NCBI GenBank assembly: GCA_946056785.1
Contig: CAMGKS010000001.1
Span: 1-33,268 of the forward strand
DNA: 33,268 bases
Source: an uncultured Clostridia bacterium
GTDB lineage: Bacteria > Bacillota > Clostridia > Christensenellales > CAG-917
Reading direction: 5' to 3'
In this document: positions 24,037 through 30,896 of the stretch, piece by piece
Layout: each line of letters begins with the position of its first letter
Position numbering within the stretch: the stretch's first letter is position 1
Position numbers and translations under genes: made by a program
The notes under the pieces: model-generated
Told to the model about the DNA's origin: nothing
Databases searched by the model: none
Seen by the model: only the letters and a program-made list of their open reading frames with translations

Positions 24037-25433
24037 TTTTTCTCCTTTTTGAGGACAGGTAAAACCTCTCCTGAAATATACTCTTCGGTCTGCCGACTTG
24101 CTCTGCCTATATAAAGTTTCGCGTCCATCGCTTTGTCGATTAAATCTTTATACGGTTTAAACGCTTCTTTTTGTTTTAGTCTGTCGATAAGATCGTTTTC
24201 TTTTCCTTCGACTTTTACGTGCGATGCCGCTTCCATACTGCATTCTCTTATAGCTTCATGCAACGTCTGACGGTCGCCGCCTGCCTTTACGCAATCCATA
24301 AGAATGTTTTCCGTTGCCATAAACGGCAATTCTTCCGCAACGTGCTTTTCTATAATCTTTGGATACACAACCATTCCGGTTGTGACTTTATCCATCAAAA
24401 GCAATACCGAATCTGCCGTTAAAAACGCCTCGCTGTTTGTTATCCTTCGGTTTGCGCTGTCGTCAAGCGTACGCTCGAACCACTGAGTCGCCGCAGTCAT
24501 TGCCGGATTTTGCGGAAGGCTTATAAGATAACGGCTTAAAGCGCATATCCTTTCGCTAAGCATAGGATTGCGTTTGTATGCCATCGCCGACGAGCCTACC
24601 TGCTTTTTGCCGAACGGCTCTTCCATTTCTTTTTTGCTTTGCAAAATTCGTAAATCGTTTGCGAACTTAGATGCGCTTTGCGCAATTCCGGAAAGAACGG
24701 ATAATATTTCAAAATCATATTTTCTCGGATAGGTTTGTCCGCTGACGGAAAAACTTCTCTTAAATCCCATTTCGTTTACGACCATTTCGTTGAGCTTTTT
24801 AACCTTTTCATGATCGCCGTTGAACAATTCCAAAAAGCTCGCCTGCGTTCCGGTCGTGCCTTTTATGCCACGCAGTCTGAACCCGTCGAGTATATAATCG
24901 ATATTTTCAAGGTCCATCATAAATTCCTGAACGTAAAGCGTAGCTCTCTTTCCGACGGTAGTCAGCTGCGCCGCCTGCAGATGCGTAAACCCAAGCGTCG
25001 GCATATCTTTATGCTTTAAGGCAAAATCGGACAGATTGTCTATCACTTTAACAAGTCTCGCTCTTATAAGAAGCAACGCTCTGTGCATCATAATAAGCTC
25101 GCTGTTGTCGGTCACAAAGCAGCTTGTAGCGCCGAGGTGAATTATCGGTTTTGCTTTCGGGCACAATAGTCCCAGGGCATAGATATGACTCATAACGTCG
25201 TGATGAATTTCTTTTTCTTTATTCAAAGCGTCGTCATAGTTGATATCGTCAAGATGCATTTCTAACTCGGCAATCTGCTCGTCTGTGATGTCAAGTCCTA
25301 ACGCTTTTTCCGACTTCGCGAGAGCAAGCCACAATCTTCTCCAAAGCCCGAATCTGGTGTCGTCGGCAAAAATCGTCTGCATTTCTGTTGACGAATAACG
25401 TGTGCAAAGAGGATTTTCATACAAAGGTTTCAT
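24033..25433 (-). CDS. purB: Adenylosuccinate lyase
   Basis: Cleaves adenylosuccinate to AMP and also SAICAR to AICAR. The protein has 466 residues, of the longer type that resembles eukaryotic ADSL rather than the shorter B. subtilis form. The signature loop GSSAMAYKRNPMLSERIC holds the catalytic Ser, and TLGFTHLQAAQ the catalytic His. GGAGG lies four bases before the ATG. A strong hairpin with eight T residues ends directly at this ribosome site, downstream of the predicted promoter, so premature termination may control the gene. Confidence 0.96.
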   Translation of the reverse strand: MKPLYENPLCTRYSSTEMQTIFADDTRFGLWRRLWLALAKSEKALGLDITDEQIAELEMHLDDINYDDALNKEKEIHHDVMSHIYALGLLCPKAKPIIHLGATSCFVTDNSELIMMHRALLLIRARLVKVIDNLSDFALKHKDMPTLGFTHLQAAQLTTVGKRATLYVQEFMMDLENIDYILDGFRLRGIKGTTGTQASFLELFNGDHEKVKKLNEMVVNEMGFKRSFSVSGQTYPRKYDFEILSVLSGIAQSASKFANDLRILQSKKEMEEPFGKKQVGSSAMAYKRNPMLSERICALSRYLISLPQNPAMTAATQWFERTLDDSANRRITNSEAFLTADSVLLLMDKVTTGMVVYPKIIEKHVAEELPFMATENILMDCVKAGGDRQTLHEAIRECSMEAASHVKVEGKENDLIDRLKQKEAFKPYKDLIDKAMDAKLYIGRASRQTEEYISGEVLPVLKKEKK

Positions 25434-25442
25434 ACCGCCTCC

Positions 25443-25485
25443 AAAAAAAATACGCCAAGCTACGGGGTAACCCGCAAGTCGGCGT
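25443..25485 (-). terminator. Terminator in the purB leader: attenuator candidate
   Basis: On the minus strand an imperfect hairpin (outer ACGCC/GGCGT, inner CGGG-TTAC-CCCG) is followed by an A and eight T residues (A-run at 25443-25450), then at once by the purB GGAGG. It lies between the predicted purB promoter and gene. It would also end transcripts from the amidohydrolase gene. Confidence 0.75.
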
Positions 25486-25525
25486 TTAATATTTGTCTTA
25501 TTGTCGATATCGTTTTCACTATTAG

Positions 25526-25554
25526 ATAATAGACTAATATATTCATTTTGTCAA
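25526..25554 (-). promoter_or_regulatory. Promoter of the purB-purA cluster
   Basis: Minus strand: TTGACA (25554-25549), a 17-base spacer, and TATTAT (25531-25526). It overlaps the stop codon of the amidohydrolase gene. The predicted leader is about 85 bases. Confidence 0.7.
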
Positions 25555-26360
25555 ACGTTTCCGCCCGTAAGCGATAAAAATCGCAAGGCGTTTTGATACA
25601 ATATTTTTTCGTTGTCGGAATCGGACAATCTCAAACCGTAAAAGCGTTCCAACTCCTTGTCGTGTTCCCACATAGGAAAATCGACGCCGAACATAAATTT
25701 TTCGATGCCGAGCATTTTTATAATTTTTCTTGCCTGTTCACCCGGAAGTTTAAACAACGTGCTTGACGTGTCGAAAAACATATTGTCAAGTCCTTTATAA
25801 ACCTCCACTTCGTCCCAACGTCCGTATCCGCCGAAATGAGCCCCGATAGATATAAGATTAGGATGCCTTTTCGCTACCCTGCTCATTCTGAGCGGCGATG
25901 AAAAATCATAACGAGGGTCGCCCGTATGGAACAAAATCGGCAACTTGCCTTCTACTTGTCTATAAATCTTTTCGGCTCTGTCTTCGTCGATAAAAAATCT
26001 TTGAAAATCAGGGTGAAGCTTTATGCCGTGAAGTCCCATCCCCTTTACTCTTTCGACTTCTTTTGCAATTTCTTCTTCCGTCATATCGGGATGCAAAGTT
26101 GCAAAGCCTATAAATTCTCCGTGCAACTTGCACTCGCCGCATATAAAATTATTGATTGATTCTACCTGTTCCGGTTTCGTCGCAGTTGAGTGTACTACGT
26201 ATTTTTCGACGCCTATCTTCCCGCCGCTTGCAATGAGATTTTCGCTTGTACCGTTGCCGCCCACCATTGAGATACCGTAAAACGACCCTATTGATTCGAC
26301 GGCTTTTTTCGCTATTTTTTCAGGATAGATGTGTGCGTGTATATCGATTATTTTATCCAT
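25551..26360 (-). CDS. Amidohydrolase-family (ACMSD-like) metal hydrolase
   Basis: A protein of 269 residues with the amidohydrolase-2 fold. Metal and active-site candidates are H8 and H10 (DIHAHIYP), H116 (IKLHPDF), H145 (FHTGDP), H175 (GAHFGG) and D227 (FGVDFPMWE). Family members hydrolyse or decarboxylate small ring or acid substrates; the substrate cannot be told here, and no pathway genes are adjacent. The start is taken at the ATG at 26360, where the family motif begins. A longer frame to 26399 runs through the promoter. No SD site is present, and the -10 box lies seven bases before the ATG, so the mRNA is probably leaderless. Confidence 0.85.
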   Translation of the reverse strand: MDKIIDIHAHIYPEKIAKKAVESIGSFYGISMVGGNGTSENLIASGGKIGVEKYVVHSTATKPEQVESINNFICGECKLHGEFIGFATLHPDMTEEEIAKEVERVKGMGLHGIKLHPDFQRFFIDEDRAEKIYRQVEGKLPILFHTGDPRYDFSSPLRMSRVAKRHPNLISIGAHFGGYGRWDEVEVYKGLDNMFFDTSSTLFKLPGEQARKIIKMLGIEKFMFGVDFPMWEHDKELERFYGLRLSDSDNEKILYQNALRFLSLTGGNV

Positions 26361-26367
26361 AACAGAT

Positions 26368-26396
26368 ATTTTATGCTTAACTTTTAGATAAGTCAA
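26368..26396 (-). promoter_or_regulatory. Promoter of the amidohydrolase gene, probably leaderless
   Basis: Minus strand: TTGACT (26396-26391), a 17-base spacer, and TAAAAT (26373-26368), then seven bases, then the ATG. Confidence 0.7.
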
Positions 26397-26523
26397 CATT
26401 TTATTTCGCTTATTATCTAAATTTACCTTAGTTAATCGAAACTTAAAATCGTTAAAAATTTTTTCCGTTTAACTTTTTACGCATATTTCCCCAAAAAAGA
26501 AAAAAGATAAGTTAAGGACAATT

Positions 26524-27951
26524 ATGACTGTAGAACTTGTTAAACTTGAAAAAGATATTCGTGACGCTTTTTGCAACAGCGACGATTTAATTATTAAAAA
26601 ATTTAACGTCAATCTCGGAGAGGCGGCAATCTGTTTTATTGACGGATTCGTCGACAAAGACATCCTTACAAGAGACGTATTAAGCAGTTTAACGGGAACT
26701 ACTTTGTCTGTTCCCGTGTACGATTGCTTGAAAAATATGCCGTTCCCGGAAACAGTAGACGTTTCCACCGAATTTGACGACGTATTAGCTCACGTTACAA
26801 AGGGGGACGTTGTCCTTTTGATAGACGGAGCAGAAGGGTGTTTTTGTTTTCCTTTGAGAAAAACCGTTATGCGCGGCATTACCGAACCGCCGACGGAAAA
26901 CGTTTTAAGAGGTCCGAGAGAAGGATTCATCGAAGATATAAAGGCAAACACCACCCTTATCCGTCGTAAAATCAAATCGGAAAAATTGGTTATAACAAAC
27001 ATGACGGTGGGCAAGCAAACAAACACTTCCGTTGCGATTTGCTATATAGACGGAATTGCCGATAAAACGGTTATATCTACGGTTAAAGAACGCATATCGA
27101 ATATAAAAACGGACGGAATACTCGACAGCTATTATATCGAACAATATCTTTGCGAAAATAAATACAGCTTTTTTACGCAAGTCGGGTCGACGGAAAAACC
27201 GGACGTTGTAGCCGCAAAATTGCTCGAAGGCAGAATTGCCGTTATAGTCGACGGTTCGCCGTCCGTACTCACCGTTCCGTTTTTGCTGTTTGAAGCTATG
27301 CAGGACGCATACGACTATTACAGCAACGATTGGAGAGCGTCTTTAATCAGAATATTCAGAGTTATAGGAATGCTGTTGACCATTTTTCTTCCTGCGGCTT
27401 ACGTTGCTTTTGAAACGTTCCATTTTCATTTGCTCCCGCTGAAATTTCTCATAACTCTTTTCAACGCTACAAACGGAATACCTTTTCCGCCGCAAATTGA
27501 AATTCTTTTCGTGCTGCTGCTGTTTGAAATTTTAAATCAGGCTTCCATAAGAATGCCGAGATTTTTAGGCATTTCCCTTTCGATAGTCGGAGCTATAGTA
27601 CTCGGCGACACCGCCGTTAAAGCAGGACTTATATCGTCGCCTGCAGTATTGATAATAGCCTTGTCGTCAATCGGAATATTTTGCGTACCTAGCCAACTTA
27701 ACGTTATATCCATGTTACGCTTGATTTTCGTTTGCGTTGCGGCGATATTGGGGCTTTACGGACTTATCATAGCGACGATAATGACCGTCGTGTATATAGT
27801 TTCAATAAACAATTACGGCACGCCTTTTGCCGCGCCTTTCGCCCCGTTGGTTTCGTCAGATTTGAAAGACGGACTTTTAAAATCCTTAAACGTTAACCAA
27901 AAAACGAGACCTTTTTCTTTCCCGAATCATAACCGCAGGAGAAAATCATGA
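26524..27951 (+). CDS. gerA: Spore germination receptor subunit A (GerA family)
   Basis: The A subunit of the GerA-type nutrient germinant receptor in the spore inner membrane. The protein has 475 residues. A large soluble N-terminal region (about 1-270) carries the family signature ITEPPTENVLRGPREGFIEDIKANTTLIRRKI. The C-terminal part (about 280-440) has four to six membrane segments. AAGGA lies five bases before the ATG. It is first in the gerA-gerB-gerC operon and overlaps gerB through ATGA. Upstream I see a GCATA that could serve as a forespore sigma -35, but no matching -10, so forespore control is only expected from the family. Confidence 0.95.
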   Translation: MTVELVKLEKDIRDAFCNSDDLIIKKFNVNLGEAAICFIDGFVDKDILTRDVLSSLTGTTLSVPVYDCLKNMPFPETVDVSTEFDDVLAHVTKGDVVLLIDGAEGCFCFPLRKTVMRGITEPPTENVLRGPREGFIEDIKANTTLIRRKIKSEKLVITNMTVGKQTNTSVAICYIDGIADKTVISTVKERISNIKTDGILDSYYIEQYLCENKYSFFTQVGSTEKPDVVAAKLLEGRIAVIVDGSPSVLTVPFLLFEAMQDAYDYYSNDWRASLIRIFRVIGMLLTIFLPAAYVAFETFHFHLLPLKFLITLFNATNGIPFPPQIEILFVLLLFEILNQASIRMPRFLGISLSIVGAIVLGDTAVKAGLISSPAVLIIALSSIGIFCVPSQLNVISMLRLIFVCVAAILGLYGLIIATIMTVVYIVSINNYGTPFAAPFAPLVSSDLKDGLLKSLNVNQKTRPFSFPNHNRRRKS

Positions 27952-29000
27952 CGGATAACAATATATACACACGCCAGATGGCGATTTTAATCTTTTTGTC
28001 TTCTACCGTAATTAAACTGTCTTCTTTGCCCGCTCTTTGGGCAATGGAAATTTCTACTTCGGTTTTTTTGGCAATGATTATCATGAGCGTTATAGAGATT
28101 ATAATTTTTTGTCTCGTCTACGTATTCGTACAAGCGGACGGCATAAAAATGCTTGATGAAACAAAAGTTAAATATCCTATTTGCATAGCGCTGTATCTGT
28201 ATTTCTTTGCAAAGCTGTTTACCTTTATGGCTTTTGTCGCAAACTTTATATCAAACTTTATGTTCGATTCGATTTCGTTATATATCCTTATAATTACGAT
28301 AATCGTCCCCGTCGTTTATCTGGGAATAAAGGGAATGAGAAGCATTGCAAGAAGCGGAGAATTTTTCGTTATCTTTTCGGTTATATGCTATTTTCTGCTG
28401 TTGGCATTTTTGGAAGCCGATTTCGATTTTGGAAGATTTAAACCTTTTTTGGCAATCGATTCTACGGCATTTTTTAAAAGCGGTTTTTCATACGGATTAT
28501 GGTTCGGCGACGCTTTGCCTTTTATTTTCGTGACGGTGAAAAAAAGCAAAAAAGCGGTATTGCCCGTCACCATTATATTGACTTATACGCTTATCTGCGT
28601 CGTTTTAATGTTGTCCGTTGCAATTTTCGGCGACGCTATAGTCATTGCGGATAACCTGCTCGTAAATTTGTCCATGTTCAATCAACTTTCTTCCGTTCTG
28701 GGAAGATTGCAATGGTTAAGCATCGTTCCGTGGCTGTTCGGAAGCTATCTCGAATGCGGAATGTTGTTTTGGGCAATGACGGAATCGGGTATGCGTATAG
28801 TCGGAAAAAAAGTCCCCGTTATCGTTTTTTCCGCTCTTGCTTTGACTATTCCGTATATGGCTATGAAAAGATATGATTTCATCATCGAAAACACGAGCGG
28901 AATTTTAGGATACGTTATGTTTGCCGCAATGATTTTAATTGTCGTTTCGATATTGATTGTGCTTAACGTAAGGAGAAGAAAAAATGCAAAAGCTATTTAA
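27948..29000 (+). CDS. gerB: Spore germination receptor subunit B (GerB, permease-like)
   Basis: The B subunit of the germinant receptor, related to amino-acid transporters, and thought to bind the germinant. The protein has 350 residues with about ten hydrophobic segments; QMAILIFLSSTVIKLSSLPALWA is the first, and the end is basic (NVRRRKNAKAI). AGGAG lies six bases before the ATG. It overlaps gerA by four bases and gerC by 17 bases, which suggests the three subunits are made in step. Confidence 0.93.
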   Translation: MTDNNIYTRQMAILIFLSSTVIKLSSLPALWAMEISTSVFLAMIIMSVIEIIIFCLVYVFVQADGIKMLDETKVKYPICIALYLYFFAKLFTFMAFVANFISNFMFDSISLYILIITIIVPVVYLGIKGMRSIARSGEFFVIFSVICYFLLLAFLEADFDFGRFKPFLAIDSTAFFKSGFSYGLWFGDALPFIFVTVKKSKKAVLPVTIILTYTLICVVLMLSVAIFGDAIVIADNLLVNLSMFNQLSSVLGRLQWLSIVPWLFGSYLECGMLFWAMTESGMRIVGKKVPVIVFSALALTIPYMAMKRYDFIIENTSGILGYVMFAAMILIVVSILIVLNVRRRKNAKAI

Positions 29001-30117
29001 GTTTAAATCTTTCATTTTGGTTGTCTTTGTCGTCGTTTGCACTTTTTTGGGAAGAACGATAAGTACGTTTTCCATTTCGGAAAGAAATATAGTTCTGATG
29101 ATAGGCATAGATTACACGGGAACAGATTATGCGGTCACTACTCAGGTAGTTTCGCCTTCGTCCGGACAAGGTGCCGAAAGTGCCAGCTCGGACAACTTTG
29201 CAACGATAACCACAAAAGCTCCGACCGTTGCTCAGGCTCTTGAAGATATAGGCGGAAAAATCGGCAGAACTCTTTCATTGGCGCACTGCAATATCATTGT
29301 GCTGTCGAAAAACGCATTGCTTAGCAATCCCGACTCTTATCTCAATAATCTTATTACAAGTTGGCTTTTACCTATCAATGCCGTTATCGTTGCCGTAGAC
29401 GATAAACCGGAAAACGTTATGAAACTCAAAGTCCCTTCTTCGGAAAACATAGCGTTTTATCTTCAGACTCTTATGCTTACGGAGAAAAAAAGTCTTTTGA
29501 CAAAAACGCATATAAACACGTTTCTTACAGATTTTGCTTCAAAATCTAAAACGACTACTCTGCCTATTTGCGTGCCGACGGAAATTGACGACGAATCAGT
29601 GTTGTCAAGTCAAAGCGGCACGGGTAAATACGCTACCATAGATTTGAAAACGAACTTCGCCGTTTCTAAAGACGGAACCGTTATGCTTCTCGACGAAAAA
29701 ACCACGCAAATCACAAATTTGCTTAGAACCAAAATAAAAGAGGCGTATCTAAACGTTCAATACGACGATTATAACGTCGAATATCAAATTGTCAAATCTG
29801 ATACGAAAATGAAATATGAAAATAATTCCGTTACGGCAAAATTTAAAGCGGAAATCGCACTCGTGGAAATCGAAAATAAGACGTTCAGCGAATTTCTTTT
29901 GTCTAAAGAATTTAAAGATAAATTTATGTCCGAACTGAAAAAAGACTTAACCGAAAAAATGAACGACGTCTTCGAATTGTCAAAAACGACTAAATCAGAT
30001 TTTTTGATGCTTCGCAATCTGGCATGGCAAAGCGAAGGTTTAAACTATAACCCGGACGCATTTTGGGAAAATCTTACTTTTAATCCGCAAATTGAGCTTT
30101 CTCTTGTAAAAAGCTGA
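28984..30117 (+). CDS. gerC: Spore germination receptor subunit C (GerC), no clear lipobox
   Basis: The C subunit, normally a lipoprotein on the outer face of the spore inner membrane. The protein has 377 residues. SERNIVLMIGIDYTGTDYAVTTQVVSPSSGQG matches the family N-terminal region, and the C-terminal domain is intact to PQIELSLVKS. The usual lipid-bearing 'GC-W-D-R' motif just before that region is missing. The only candidate, VVVC (Cys19), has Val at -1, where Gly, Ala or Ser is expected, and is about seven residues too far upstream. The hydrophobic stretch 9-25 may instead be an uncleaved anchor. AAGGAG lies eight bases before the ATG. Confidence 0.9.
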   Translation: MQKLFKFKSFILVVFVVVCTFLGRTISTFSISERNIVLMIGIDYTGTDYAVTTQVVSPSSGQGAESASSDNFATITTKAPTVAQALEDIGGKIGRTLSLAHCNIIVLSKNALLSNPDSYLNNLITSWLLPINAVIVAVDDKPENVMKLKVPSSENIAFYLQTLMLTEKKSLLTKTHINTFLTDFASKSKTTTLPICVPTEIDDESVLSSQSGTGKYATIDLKTNFAVSKDGTVMLLDEKTTQITNLLRTKIKEAYLNVQYDDYNVEYQIVKSDTKMKYENNSVTAKFKAEIALVEIENKTFSEFLLSKEFKDKFMSELKKDLTEKMNDVFELSKTTKSDFLMLRNLAWQSEGLNYNPDAFWENLTFNPQIELSLVKS

Positions 30118-30119
30118 CG

Positions 30120-30158
30120 AAAGCGTTATGCGTACGACAAATACGTATAACGCTTTTT
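30120..30158. terminator. Terminator shared by gerC and the converging repeat protein gene
   Basis: AAAGCGTTAT pairs with ATAACGCTTT, extended by CGT/ACG across one wobble, for a total of about 14 bp, and ends in TTTTT. The right end overlaps the stop codon of the opposite gene at 30157. The left side is less A-rich, so it is strongest for the + strand. Confidence 0.8.
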
Positions 30159-30609
30159 ACTTTTTCAAAGATTTGATAAGCATCAAAATTACCGCCGTAT
30201 TTCTGACTCGTCTTTGCATAATAGCAGCTTCTCTTAATTCTTCTTCGGTAGGGGCCGGGTCGCCGCCGTTCAAACCGTTCGGAACGTCCGTACCGATATC
30301 GCTCGTTCCGTTCGATCCGTTTCCCGTTCCGCTTGCATTATCGCCGCCGTTTAAACCGTTATCTGCGTTTGTTCCATTATCTGCGTTTGTTCCATTATCT
30401 GCGTTTGTTCCATTATCTGCGTTTGTTCCGCCGTCTGCGTTCTGAGAAAATTTAACTTCATTGATTTTGTTTTTTATTTCGTGCGAAACGGCATAACTAT
30501 AGTCTCCGTTATCTTTTTTGCACTCCAAAACCGAAGCCTTACGTCTTGCTTTTGCATATTCCGACGCCATCTTTTCCATCGTATCGTCATCGGGTAAAAG
30601 AAAATCCAT
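30157..30609 (-). CDS. Small repeat-containing protein of unknown function
   Basis: I do not recognise the family. The protein has 150 residues: a charged, helical N-terminus (MDFLLPDDDTMEKMASEYAK...), then a low-complexity middle (about 57-118) with four NADNGT-type units and more Gly/Asn, then a basic helical C-terminus (EEELREAAIMQRRVRNTAVILMLIKSLKK). It has no signal peptide. The start at 30609 follows GGAGG by five bases. The promoter resembles sigma-K boxes, and the gene converges on the ger operon, so a mother-cell product such as a coat or crust protein is a possibility, but this is inference only. The 18-bp repeats make its length prone to change. Confidence 0.7.
   Translation of the reverse strand: MDFLLPDDDTMEKMASEYAKARRKASVLECKKDNGDYSYAVSHEIKNKINEVKFSQNADGGTNADNGTNADNGTNADNGTNADNGLNGGDNASGTGNGSNGTSDIGTDVPNGLNGGDPAPTEEELREAAIMQRRVRNTAVILMLIKSLKK
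30361..30432. repeat. Four tandem 18-bp repeats inside the small protein gene
   Basis: Three exact copies of ATCTGCGTTTGTTCCATT and a fourth differing at its last bases (ends CCGCC). The frame is kept and encodes NADNGT units on the minus strand. Such exact copies suggest recent slippage. Confidence 0.95.
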
Positions 30610-30861
30610 TTTTGCCTCCAAAACTTTTATATTATATGAATTTAAAAAAGCATAGGTTCATAGGTTTTGAAATAATCGCTTTTGAAATATGCATATATAT
30701 TCTTCTGCGTTTTTATAAGCGTAACCGCGGCATATTTTACGTTAAGCAAAATTCGCTGATTTGCTTTTTATGATTTGCCCGCCGTTTTGCCGTCTTTTTT
30801 CCGTTGCGTTTTCCTTTAAATTTAATCACGGTTTATTTCTTCAACTCTACCGTTATTGAAT
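30610..30861. other. Divergent intergenic stretch
   Basis: A gap of about 290 bases lies between the repeat protein gene and the hydrolase-fold gene. It holds a tandem 8-mer (CATAGGTT twice, 30651-30666), the sigma-K-like boxes and, at its right end, the promoter of the + gene. The middle, 30670-30850, shows no gene and no strong hairpin. Confidence 0.4.
30630..30657 (-). promoter_or_regulatory. Sigma-K-like promoter of the repeat protein gene
   Basis: Minus strand: ACC (30657-30655), 16 bases, and CATATAATA (30638-30630), which fits the B. subtilis sigma-K pattern AC...CATANNNTA. The TATAAT inside could instead be a sigma-A -10, but no -35 fits at 17 bases. Confidence 0.4.
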
Positions 30862-30890
30862 TTGACTAAATTTGAGTACTGTTGTATAAT
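30862..30890 (+). promoter_or_regulatory. Promoter of the hydrolase-fold gene, leaderless
   Basis: TTGACT (30862-30867), a 17-base spacer, and TATAAT (30885-30890), then six bases (TTTTGT), then the ATG at 30897. Confidence 0.8.
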
Positions 30891-30896
30891 TTTTGT

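Noticed and set aside
25443..25519. Known purine, PRPP or THF riboswitch before purB
   Set aside because: The leader is too short and lacks the conserved cores of these classes; only the terminator hairpin is supported.
26470..26523. Sigma-G/F promoter before gerA
   Set aside because: A GCATA is present near 26484, but no CATNNTA-type -10 follows at a fitting distance.
30361..30432. CRISPR-like regular repeats
   Set aside because: The units are contiguous 18-mers without spacers and keep the reading frame of the small protein; this is an in-gene tandem repeat.
30128..30445. Open frame on the + strand with a PLSAFV repeat
   Set aside because: It is the mirror of the tandem repeat in the minus-strand gene, has no ribosome site and begins inside the shared terminator.
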